This document shows positions 15,330-22,213 of a stretch of 23,732 bases of DNA, one piece after another. A program made the translations under genes and the position numbers. The notes below the pieces were generated by a model. That model had not been told where the DNA came from, did no database searches, and saw nothing but the letters and a program-made list of their open reading frames with translations. Position 1 is the stretch's first letter; each line of letters opens with the position of its first letter. The stretch is from Candidatus Faecivivens stercorigallinarum (GTDB lineage Bacteria; Bacillota; Clostridia; Oscillospirales; Ruminococcaceae): assembly GCA_018715465.1 (NCBI GenBank), contig DVLN01000066.1:1-23732 (forward strand). Reading direction: 5' to 3'.

Positions 15330-16400
15330 TTAGATGCGTTCAGCGACCAGATCGCCCATTTCGGAGCAGGAGACTTTTGTTTTGCCTTCGCTCATGATAT
15401 CGGTGGTACGGTAACCAGCGTCGAGGACGTCGTTGACAGCTTTTTCGACCGCGTCGGCTTCAGCGGGCATATCGAACGAATACCGCATCATCATAGCTGC
15501 CGACAGGATGGTGCCGATCGGGTTTGCGATGTTCATTCCTGCGATATCGGGTGCAGAACCGTGAATCGGCTCATACATACCTCTTGTGCCGTCGCCGAGG
15601 GATGCCGAAGCCATCATGCCGATGGAGCCGGTGATCATCGACGATTCGTCCGACAGAATATCACCAAACAGATTCTCGGTCACAACCGTGTCAAACTGGG
15701 AAGGATTGCGGACCAGCTGCATTGCTGTATTGTCGACCAGGATGTCCTGATAGTTGACGTCGGGGTTCTGCTCAGCCAGTTTGTGCATCGTCTTTCTCCA
15801 CAGACGGGAGGAGTCGAGGACATTTGCCTTGTCAACCGAATGGAGCTTGCCGCCGCGTTTGCGTGCAGTTTCGAAAGCGACTCTGCCGACCCGTTCGATC
15901 TCATGTTCGGCATAGGTCATATCGTCATGCGCGACCAGTTCACCGTTTTCCTCGACGGTCTTGTGTTCGCCGAAATATGCGCCGCCGATCAGCTCACGAA
16001 CCATCATCAGATCAATGCCCTGCGCGACGATCTCAGGACGGAGCGGGGAAGCGTCAGCCAGCTGGGGGAACAGCTTTGCGGGGCGTAGGTTGGCGTACAG
16101 TCCCATTGCCGAGCGGATGGAGAGCAGCGCCGCCTCAGGCCGAATCTCTTTTGCCACGCCGTCCCATTTGGGGCCGCCGACCGCGCCGAGCAAAACCGAG
16201 TCACAGTTCAGGCACTTGTCGAGCGCTTCCTCAGTCAGGCTGCGGCCGTAAGCGTCAATTGAGCAGCCGCCCGCGAGGATGTCCTGGTAATGGAAGGTAT
16301 GGCCGAATTTTTCGGCGACCTTGTCCATGACCTTGATTGCTTCATTGACGATTTCCGGGCCGATGCCGTCGCCGCGGATAACGGTGATCGTTTTTTCCAT
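15330..16400 (-). CDS. leuB: 3-isopropylmalate dehydrogenase
   Basis: NAD-dependent oxidative decarboxylase of leucine synthesis, 356 residues, the normal length. Motifs: VIRGDGIGPE at the N-terminus, GAVGGPKWD, the substrate loop with SIRSAMGLYANLRPAKLF (three-arginine region), KANVLDSSRLWR, the metal-site stretch NLFGDILSDESSMITGSIG, and the NAD-binding YEPIHGSAPDIAG...NPIGTILSAAM. The ATG at 16400 is preferred because it starts the conserved MEKTITVIRG; an ATG at 16412 lies immediately against the AGGA. It follows the HD gene by 47 bp and leuA further upstream; leuC and leuD are not in the window. Confidence 0.95.
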   Translation of the reverse strand: MEKTITVIRGDGIGPEIVNEAIKVMDKVAEKFGHTFHYQDILAGGCSIDAYGRSLTEEALDKCLNCDSVLLGAVGGPKWDGVAKEIRPEAALLSIRSAMGLYANLRPAKLFPQLADASPLRPEIVAQGIDLMMVRELIGGAYFGEHKTVEENGELVAHDDMTYAEHEIERVGRVAFETARKRGGKLHSVDKANVLDSSRLWRKTMHKLAEQNPDVNYQDILVDNTAMQLVRNPSQFDTVVTENLFGDILSDESSMITGSIGMMASASLGDGTRGMYEPIHGSAPDIAGMNIANPIGTILSAAMMMRYSFDMPAEADAVEKAVNDVLDAGYRTTDIMSEGKTKVSCSEMGDLVAERI

Positions 16401-16447
16401 GATGGATGTCATTCCTTTCGATTGGGTTCTATTATATAGGAAGAAAG

Positions 16448-16954
16448 TCAGGATTCCCCGGCAGGTTCCCCGAACAGCCGGTCAAAGATTGCCCGTCCTG
16501 CACCGGTGCGGAAGATATTATTTCGGGCCTGCCTTTTTGCTTCTGCCGAAGCCTGTCCCTCATCGAGGTTGACCAGAAAGTCGGCTTCAACCAGAATCCG
16601 ATAGTCCATTCCGACAATATCGGTATAGGTATGGTGATGGGCGATCAGCCAGCAGACCCGGTCGATCAGCTCCCGATCAAACCCAAGTGCCGTCAGCATT
16701 TTTTCAGCGACAGGCGGTCCCTCGATCTGTTGATGTTCACCAGCCGAACTGCCGTACTTTTCCAGAGACGGTTTGATTCCAATATCATGCGTCAGCGCAG
16801 CGGCCGTCAGCACCGTCATTCGTTTTTCGTCCAGCCCTTCCATTTCAGCGATTGTCCGGGCATAGGCGGTAACCTTGAGAAGGTGGTTGATGCGGTGGGG
16901 GCAGCCCGACTCATAGTCAATCATCTTCATCGTCAGCAGGGTGAGTTTGTCCAT
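16448..16954 (-). CDS. HD-domain phosphohydrolase family protein
   Basis: 168 residues. The HD superfamily metal ligands are visible: H20/H24 (CPHRINHLLKV), the H56-D57 pair (LTHDIG), H74 and H106-H108 (AHHHTYTD), and D125 (EADFLVN). Such proteins hydrolyse phosphate esters or nucleotides; the substrate here is unknown. The start at 16954 has AAGGA 11 bases upstream; a longer frame exists but would begin inside the leader hairpin. It lies between leuA and leuB with its own promoter, and since leuB follows after 47 bp the two may share one transcript. A link with leucine synthesis is only positional. Confidence 0.85.
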   Translation of the reverse strand: MDKLTLLTMKMIDYESGCPHRINHLLKVTAYARTIAEMEGLDEKRMTVLTAAALTHDIGIKPSLEKYGSSAGEHQQIEGPPVAEKMLTALGFDRELIDRVCWLIAHHHTYTDIVGMDYRILVEADFLVNLDEGQASAEAKRQARNNIFRTGAGRAIFDRLFGEPAGES

Positions 16955-16983
16955 AACCAGCGGGTCCTTTCCGATATGACAGG

Positions 16984-17013
16984 ATGGGGGAGACCTGTCG
17001 GAAACTCCCCCAT
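16984..17013 (-). other. 5'-end hairpin in the HD-leuB leader
   Basis: ATGGGGGAG pairs perfectly with CTCCCCCAT around a 12-base loop, starting about 15 bases after the predicted transcript start. No T-run follows and the ribosome site is left free, so a 5' stabilising hairpin is more likely than a terminator. Confidence 0.5.
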
Positions 17014-17028
17014 GCAACTTTTTTCTTT

Positions 17029-17057
17029 ATTATAACGTTTTTGGACAGATTTGTCTA
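17029..17057 (-). promoter_or_regulatory. Sigma-A-like promoter for the HD gene and leuB
   Basis: Minus-strand TAGACA, a 17-base spacer, perfect TATAAT. It lies between leuA and the HD gene, so leuB could be expressed without the T-box-controlled leuA transcript. No clear terminator separates leuA from this promoter. Confidence 0.72.
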
Positions 17058-17119
17058 CAATTTATCTGCATTTTTATCCGAAAAACGCAGGAGAATTGCA
17101 TTTTTCTTTCATCTTCCGA

Positions 17120-18796
17120 TCATTTTGCCGCCTGTGCCCGGTTGATTGCCGAGAAGAGAGCCTGAATCGAAGCGCCGATAATGTCGTCCGCAACGCCTGC
17201 GCCCCAGGAGACCTTGCCATCCGGCAGGGTGATACCGACATAGGAGACAGCCTGCGAAGACGAACCTTCCTGCAAAGCGTGCTCCGAGTAGGTCAGATTG
17301 GAGAACTGGATGCCGAGCTGGGACTTGATCGCGTTGGAAACCGCGTCGAGACGGCCGTTGCCTTTAGCAGTGAGTTCCTTTTCTTCCCCGTTTACCTTGA
17401 CCGTAACGACGGTGTGGATGTTGGGGGTACGGGTGAAGTGGTAGTCGACCAGCTCAAGAGGCGTGTTGACGTTGATAAACTGGTCATGGAAAGCAGCGAG
17501 CACCTCTTCGGGCGCAAGTTCCTTGTGCAGATGGTCGGAAACGCTCTTGATCGCATAGCCGACCACTTCCTTCATCTTGGGCGGCAGCACATAGCCGTAG
17601 TTCTGTTCCAGCAGATAGCCGATACCGCCCTTGCCCGACTGGGAGTTGATGCGGATGACGTCGGTCTCGTAGACCCGTCCGACGTCGGTCGGGTCGATCG
17701 GCAGATAGGGGACGGTCCAGTGGTCGGGGTCGGTTTCTTCCCGCCACTTCATGCCCTTGGCGATTGCGTCCTGATGGGAACCGGAGAAGGCGGCGAAGAC
17801 CAGCTTGCCTGCATAGGGCTGGCGTTCATAGACGTGCATCCGGGTAACCCGCTCGTAAACCTCGCAGATATGGGGCATATCGCTGAAATCCAGTTCGGGG
17901 TCAACGCCCTGGGAGAACATGTTCATTGCCAGCGTGATGATATCGACGTTGCCGGTTCTCTCGCCGTTGCCGAACAGGGTACCCTCGATACGGTCGGCAC
18001 CTGCGAGCAATCCGAGTTCCGAGTCAGCGACGGCACAGCCGCGGTCATTGTGGGGATGGAGGGAGACGACGACTGCGTCGCGGTATTTCAGATGGTCGCA
18101 CATGTACTCGATCTGGTTTGCGTAGACATGGGGGGAAGAAAGCTCGACGGTGACCGGCAGGTTGATGATTGCCTTGTGGTCGGGAGTCGGTTTCCAGATA
18201 TCGAGGACGGCGTTGCAGACTTCCAGCGCGTAGTCCGGCTCGGTACCGGTGAAGGATTCGGGGGAATACTCAAACCGCAGATCGGTGTCGGAAGTCGCTC
18301 TAAATTCCTCTGCGAGATCGTTGAACAGCTTTGCACCGGAAACAGCGATTTCAAGGATTTCCTCTTTGGATTTGCGGAAAACCTGCTGACGCTGTGCATA
18401 GGAGGTCGAGTTGTAGAGGTGGACAACCGCCTTTTTGACGCCGCGCAGGCATTCAAAGGTCTTGCGGATGATGTGTTCGCGCGACTGGGTCAGCACCTGG
18501 ATGGTGACGTCGTCAGGGATCAGGTTCTGCTCAATCAGGGCGCGGAGGAATTCATATTCGGTTTCGCTTGCAGCCGGGAAGCCGATTTCGATTTCCTTGA
18601 ATCCGACCTGCACCAGCAGTTTGAAGAACTCGAGCTTTTCTTCAAGGCTCATCGGGATGATCAGCGACTGGTTGCCGTCCCGGAGGTCGACCGAGCACCA
18701 GACAGGTGCTTTTTCGATGTGGTCTTTTGTCATCCAGCGTGCGGGTGCATTTGCGACCGGGTAATACTGACGGGTGTACTTCTGATAGTTTTTCAT
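17120..18796 (-). CDS. leuA: 2-isopropylmalate synthase (long form)
   Basis: First committed enzyme of leucine synthesis: condenses acetyl-CoA with 2-oxoisovalerate. At 558 residues it is of the long type that starts MKNYQKYTRQYYPV. Motifs: VWCSVDLRDGNQSL (metal Asp and general Arg), EIGFPAASETEYEF, SLHPHNDRGCAVADSELG (the two metal-binding His), and GTLFGNGERTGNVDI. The C-terminal part (about 430-558) is the leucine-sensing regulatory domain, with VTVKVNGEEKELTAKGNG and a late SWGAGVADDIIGAS. The start at 18796 has AGAGGA 9 bases upstream; the frame extends 36 codons further into the T-box leader but without a ribosome site. Control by the T-box leader and probably by leucine feedback. Confidence 0.96.
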   Translation of the reverse strand: MKNYQKYTRQYYPVANAPARWMTKDHIEKAPVWCSVDLRDGNQSLIIPMSLEEKLEFFKLLVQVGFKEIEIGFPAASETEYEFLRALIEQNLIPDDVTIQVLTQSREHIIRKTFECLRGVKKAVVHLYNSTSYAQRQQVFRKSKEEILEIAVSGAKLFNDLAEEFRATSDTDLRFEYSPESFTGTEPDYALEVCNAVLDIWKPTPDHKAIINLPVTVELSSPHVYANQIEYMCDHLKYRDAVVVSLHPHNDRGCAVADSELGLLAGADRIEGTLFGNGERTGNVDIITLAMNMFSQGVDPELDFSDMPHICEVYERVTRMHVYERQPYAGKLVFAAFSGSHQDAIAKGMKWREETDPDHWTVPYLPIDPTDVGRVYETDVIRINSQSGKGGIGYLLEQNYGYVLPPKMKEVVGYAIKSVSDHLHKELAPEEVLAAFHDQFINVNTPLELVDYHFTRTPNIHTVVTVKVNGEEKELTAKGNGRLDAVSNAIKSQLGIQFSNLTYSEHALQEGSSSQAVSYVGITLPDGKVSWGAGVADDIIGASIQALFSAINRAQAAK

Positions 18797-18883
18797 GATG
18801 ACCGTTCCTCTCTGTTGTATCAGTAAATCGAATGAATATACACATTTTTTTGACAGGCACCGGGTAGGGTATTGTGTAACAAT

Positions 18884-19194
18884 AAAAAAAGCTCCCGTTT
18901 CCACCCCGCAACCATCGTGCGGATAAAGGAAACGAAAGCTGAAGACTTCCGCGGTACCATTCCCATTGGCGGCAGATAAACTGCGCGCCCACTTTCAGCA
19001 TCGGCCGTATACAAACGGCGAATACCAATCCCTGTAACGGGAGAATCCCGTCCCGTCCTACTGCGGATAAACTCCTTTTCGGCGGGCTGCTCAGGAGCCA
19101 GCTGTCCGAACCCCAATACCGCCTTGCACCAACCGGCGGCTCTCTGAAAACTGGGAGAGGGGACGTCATCTCCATCACTGCGTTTATCATTGTT
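18884..19194 (-). promoter_or_regulatory. T-box leader (tRNA-sensing riboswitch) of leuA
   Basis: The T-box sequence GGAATGGTACCGCGGAAG lies at 18945-18963 on the minus strand. It is preceded by a stem I region with AGAGAGCCGCCGGTTGGTGC and AGTAGGACGGG, and followed by the competing terminator AGCTTTCGTTTCC/GGAAACGGGAGCT (18891-18940) with seven T (18884-18890). Family knowledge: uncharged tRNA pairs with the specifier triplet and the T-box bulge and prevents termination. The specifier region is around ACAGCTGGCTCCTGAGC; the two candidate triplets, CTG and CTC, both code for leucine, which fits the gene. The rest of the leader to the leuA start (18797-18883) is unstructured to the eye. Confidence 0.93.
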
Positions 19195-19200
19195 GTAGTC

Positions 19201-19229
19201 ATTATAGCTGAAAAGAGCGGGTTTGTCAA
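19201..19229 (-). promoter_or_regulatory. Consensus promoter of the leuA T-box transcript
   Basis: Minus-strand TTGACA, a 17-base spacer, TATAAT: a perfect sigma-A promoter, with transcription expected to begin at about 19194. Confidence 0.9.
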
Positions 19230-19289
19230 GCACATTTTTACGATTTTCCAGAGGGCTTGTTGTCTCGGGCACTGGGTAGCCATCCGCGG

Positions 19290-19327
19290 GTGGCAGCCAA
19301 CCGCAGGTGGCAGCCAACCGCAGGTGG
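19290..19327. repeat. 17-bp tandem repeat
   Basis: The unit GTGGCAGCCAACCGCAG occurs twice head to tail (19290-19306, 19307-19323), with the start of a third (GTGG). A degenerate unit (GTAGCCATCCGCG) precedes it. It lies between the leuA promoter and the Hsp70 promoter; no function is apparent. Confidence 0.8.
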
Positions 19328-19375
19328 TATCATGAAATGACTGAGCGTTTAGAGCGTGGCAGAATATGGGCATTT

Positions 19376-19427
19376 AGTCCGTGGCGACACGCCACCCATC
19401 GCGAACAAGTCTGCCCGGACACCGGGC
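19376..19427 (+). repeat. Partial repeat copy F: two end hairpins of the A-D family
   Basis: GTCC with GTGGCG-aca-CGCCAC, then CATCGCGAACAAGTCT with GCCCGG-aca-CCGGGC: two terminal hairpins of the family in tandem, 38 bp before the -35 box of the Hsp70 promoter. The GCGAACAAGTC linker and ACA loop match the other copies. Confidence 0.75.
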
Positions 19428-19464
19428 CGCCGGTAAACTTAGTGTAACGATTGTATGAAAACGC

Positions 19465-19493
19465 TTGACGGAAGGGTGGGGGAATATTACAAT
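19465..19493 (+). promoter_or_regulatory. Promoter of the Hsp70-GT51 unit
   Basis: TTGACG, a 17-base spacer, TACAAT, 64 bp before the ATG. No CIRCE inverted repeat (TTAGCACTC-type) is seen in the leader, so HrcA control of the usual dnaK kind is not indicated. Confidence 0.7.
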
Positions 19494-19556
19494 AAAGTTG
19501 TAAAAAAGTTTGCTTGGATTACGCCGGTAAATGCCCGGCAGAAAGGATGACAGACG

Positions 19557-21272
19557 ATGGGAAAACTGATCGGTATCGACCTTGGGACAACAAAATCCTG
19601 CGCGGCGGTATATCAGAATGGTGCGCCGGTGCTGATTCCCAACCGGGAAGGCAGCCGGATGACGCCCTCGGTTGTCGTCTTTGCGGGAAATAAACGGCTG
19701 GTCGGCCAAGCGGCGGTCCGTCAGGCTGAGAGCCAGGCGCAGCGCGACCCCGGACGGACGGTCCGTTCAATCAAACGTGAGATGGGAACCTCTGCACGTG
19801 TACGAATAGACGGTCATCTGTATTCTCCGCCTGAAATCTCCGCTATGATCCTCCGCCAGCTGCGGGAGGATGCGGAAGAATACCTCGGCGAACCAGTCGA
19901 AGCGGTGCTGACCGTCCCCGCCTACTTTACCGATGCCCAGCGGCAGGCGACCCGTGATGCGGCGACGATTGCCGGGTTGACGGTGCGGCAGATTATCAAC
20001 GAACCGACCGCAGCGGCGCTGGCGTTCGGTGTCAACCACGAACCGGTCTCCCGCGTAATGGTCTATGATCTGGGCGGCGGGGCGCTGGATGTGTCGGTGC
20101 TGGACGTGCGGGATAAACAGATCAAGGTCCTTGCGACGGCGGGGAACAGCCGCCTGGGCGGGGATGATATCGACCGGGTCTTCTGCGAACTGCTGATGCG
20201 GAGGGCATTTGCTGCCTGCGGCCGTGACCTGTCCGGTGACCCACGGGCTGTCCAGCTGCTCAGCCGCGCGGCTGAAAAGGCAAAGATCGCGCTGTCCTCT
20301 GAAACAGAGACAAAAGTTTCGGTGCAGCTGCCGACAGGCGGAAAAGATTTCTTTCTGTTTGAGACGGTGGTCACCCGGCAGGAATTTGAACAGCTGATCC
20401 GTCCGCTGATCGAAATGACAATGGAACCGGTTCGACAGGTGCTGGCCGACTCCCACCTGCGCCCGGAAGAGATCGGGAAGGTGCTGATGGTTGGCGGATG
20501 TACCCGCATACCGGCAGTGCGCAACAGTTTGCGGCTGCTGATGGGACAGGAACCGTTTACCGGGGATGACCCGGACGGCTGTGTCGCGGCCGGTGCGGCA
20601 CTGTGGGCGGCAGCACTGGCGGGAGAGCTGAACGGCCCGACGCTTTTGGACGTTGCGCCGCTGACGCTGGGAATTGAGACGATGGGCGGGGTGTTCTCGC
20701 CGATTATTCCCCGCAATACAACGATTCCGGTCAGAAAGACGGCTGTTTATACAACTGCCGCCAACTTCCAGACCTCGGTCGAGATCAAGGTCTATCAGGG
20801 CGAGCGGCAGATGACCCGCGGCAACCGGCTGCTCGGCTGCTTCAAACTGACTGGCCTCAAACGTGCACCCCGCGGGATGGTGCAGATTGCAGTAACCTTT
20901 GCAATCGACGCGAGCGGGATGGTACAGGTGACCGCTCGTGACCTTGCGACCGGCCGTACACAGGATATTGTGATTACAGCTTACGGCAACCTTTCCCGTC
21001 AGGAGGTCGAACGGGCGGTCCGGGATGCGCAGATGTATGCGCGGGAGGACCACGCCCGCAAACAGCTTGCCGCCAGCCGTGACGCAGCCGAAGCATTGCT
21101 GGGGCAGCTGGGCGAACTGCGGCGGCGGGAGCTTCCGCGGGAGGACCGGCGCAAGCTGGATGAAGCAGAAAAGCGGCTACGCCGGGCGATGAAGGGACAG
21201 GACGCGGAAAATATTCGCCGGGCAGGTGATCTGTTGTCAGATGAGATCAACCGGATGTTCTATCTCTATTGA
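19557..21272 (+). CDS. Hsp70-family chaperone (divergent DnaK paralogue)
   Basis: ATP-dependent chaperone of 571 residues, shorter than housekeeping DnaK (about 610-640). The nucleotide-binding domain has IDLGTTKS (7-14), the SIKREMG lysine region (71-77), NEPTAAALAFG (148-158), DLGGGALDVS (171-180) and MVGGCTRIPAVR. The substrate domain has LLDVAPLTLGIETMGG and VYQGERQMTRGNRLLG. In the phosphate motif the usual Thr of DLGGGTFD is Ala176. The helical lid is shortened and there is no acidic DnaK-type tail. No grpE, dnaJ or hrcA lies nearby; the next gene, 38 bp downstream, makes peptidoglycan. This points to a specialised paralogue rather than the main DnaK. AAAGGA precedes the ATG. Confidence 0.93.
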   Translation: MGKLIGIDLGTTKSCAAVYQNGAPVLIPNREGSRMTPSVVVFAGNKRLVGQAAVRQAESQAQRDPGRTVRSIKREMGTSARVRIDGHLYSPPEISAMILRQLREDAEEYLGEPVEAVLTVPAYFTDAQRQATRDAATIAGLTVRQIINEPTAAALAFGVNHEPVSRVMVYDLGGGALDVSVLDVRDKQIKVLATAGNSRLGGDDIDRVFCELLMRRAFAACGRDLSGDPRAVQLLSRAAEKAKIALSSETETKVSVQLPTGGKDFFLFETVVTRQEFEQLIRPLIEMTMEPVRQVLADSHLRPEEIGKVLMVGGCTRIPAVRNSLRLLMGQEPFTGDDPDGCVAAGAALWAAALAGELNGPTLLDVAPLTLGIETMGGVFSPIIPRNTTIPVRKTAVYTTAANFQTSVEIKVYQGERQMTRGNRLLGCFKLTGLKRAPRGMVQIAVTFAIDASGMVQVTARDLATGRTQDIVITAYGNLSRQEVERAVRDAQMYAREDHARKQLAASRDAAEALLGQLGELRRRELPREDRRKLDEAEKRLRRAMKGQDAENIRRAGDLLSDEINRMFYLY

Positions 21273-21309
21273 AAAAAGATGCCCGGTGGACAGCGAGGAG
21301 GAGAGACGG

Positions 21310-22050
21310 ATGGGGCTGTTAAAAAGGACAGCGAAACTGATAGCCTGGCTGATTACCGGCGCGGTTGTACTCGCAGTTGTCGCGGGTACGGCGGTAGCGG
21401 GGGTGTTTGCCTGGAAAGGCTATAACATGTACTGCGATGCGGTGGAACAGACTCCTGTTGCCGACAAGATCGCGTCGATTCAGCAGACCGAAGGGTATGT
21501 CTATTATGACGAGCTGCCGACAATTTATATTGATGCGGTGATCTCGGTCGAGGACAAGCGGTTTTTCAGCCATGGCGGGGTTGATCCGCTGGCGATTGTT
21601 CGTGCGGCGTTCAACGACCTGCGGACGCTGTCGTTTGTCGAAGGGGGCAGCACGATCACCCAGCAGATCGCGAAAAACGAATATTTCACCCAGGAAAAAA
21701 AGATGGAACGGAAATTTGCCGAGGTCTTTGTCGCGTTTGATCTGGAGGCGGCCTGCACCAAGGAAGAGATTTTCGAGATGTATGTCAATACCATCTATTT
21801 TGGCAGCGGTTATTATGGGATTCGCGAGGCGGCGATGGGGTACTATGGTGTCGAACCGTCCGAGCTGACCGACTGGCAGTCGGTCATGCTGGCAGGGCTG
21901 CCCAATGCACCGTCAGCTTATTCTCCTGACGTAAGCCCAGAGCTTGCCACCCAGCGGATGGCTCAGGTACTTGACCGGATGGTGGAATGTAAAAGGATCA
22001 CCAGCGCGGAAGCTGATGCGCTGCTGGCTGAACAGGCGGCGGAAAATTGA
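21310..22050 (+). CDS. Monofunctional peptidoglycan glycosyltransferase (GT51)
   Basis: Polymerises lipid II into glycan strands at the outer face of the membrane. 246 residues: a cytoplasmic KR-rich start, one membrane anchor (about 10-36, IAWLITGAVVLAVVAGTAVA), then the GT51 domain with ISVEDKRFFSHGGVDPLAIVR (shortened; the catalytic Glu is in VEDKRF), GGSTITQQIAKN, the second glutamate region MYVNTIYFGSGYYGI, and LPNAPSAYSP. No transpeptidase domain follows, so it is the monofunctional type. AGGAGGAG stands a few bases before ATG 21310. It is probably co-transcribed with the Hsp70 gene. Confidence 0.94.
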   Translation: MGLLKRTAKLIAWLITGAVVLAVVAGTAVAGVFAWKGYNMYCDAVEQTPVADKIASIQQTEGYVYYDELPTIYIDAVISVEDKRFFSHGGVDPLAIVRAAFNDLRTLSFVEGGSTITQQIAKNEYFTQEKKMERKFAEVFVAFDLEAACTKEEIFEMYVNTIYFGSGYYGIREAAMGYYGVEPSELTDWQSVMLAGLPNAPSAYSPDVSPELATQRMAQVLDRMVECKRITSAEADALLAEQAAEN

Positions 22051-22058
22051 ATATTGGT

Positions 22059-22094
22059 GCGGGGGCTGTTTTTACCAAACGGCCCCTGTTTTTT
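22059..22094 (+). terminator. Terminator of the Hsp70-GT51 unit
   Basis: GGGGGCTGTTT and AAACGGCCCCT form an imperfect stem, followed by GTTTTTT. Confidence 0.8.
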
Positions 22095-22152
22095 GTGTCA
22101 TTTTCTAAATTGTATTTTTATGCAGTTGATTTTTTGCACATTTTTTCGGATA

Positions 22153-22180
22153 TTGCAAATACTGGATAAAATGATAATAT
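22153..22180 (+). promoter_or_regulatory. Possible promoter of the arylsulfotransferase-like gene
   Basis: TTGCAA, a 16-base spacer, TAATAT, in an AT-rich stretch 34 bp before the ATG at 22214. Confidence 0.5.
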
Positions 22181-22213
22181 AGCCTTGATATTTTATTGAA
22201 TAGGGGCGAAAAT

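Noticed and set aside
16984..17013. Terminator of leuA
   Set aside because: The hairpin lies after the TATAAT promoter of the HD gene and has no T-run, so it belongs to the next leader.
17051..18826. 591-codon open frame on the plus strand opposite leuA
   Set aside because: It is the antisense shadow of leuA caused by GC-rich third positions: no ribosome site, no family motifs, and leuA is certain. The long plus-strand frames opposite metY, paaK, iorA, leuB and rnr, and the minus-strand frame opposite the Hsp70 gene, were rejected for the same reason.
18797..18904. N-terminal extension of LeuA by 36 residues
   Set aside because: The extension runs through the T-box terminator and has no ribosome site; the ATG at 18796 has AGAGGA and starts the conserved MKNYQKY.
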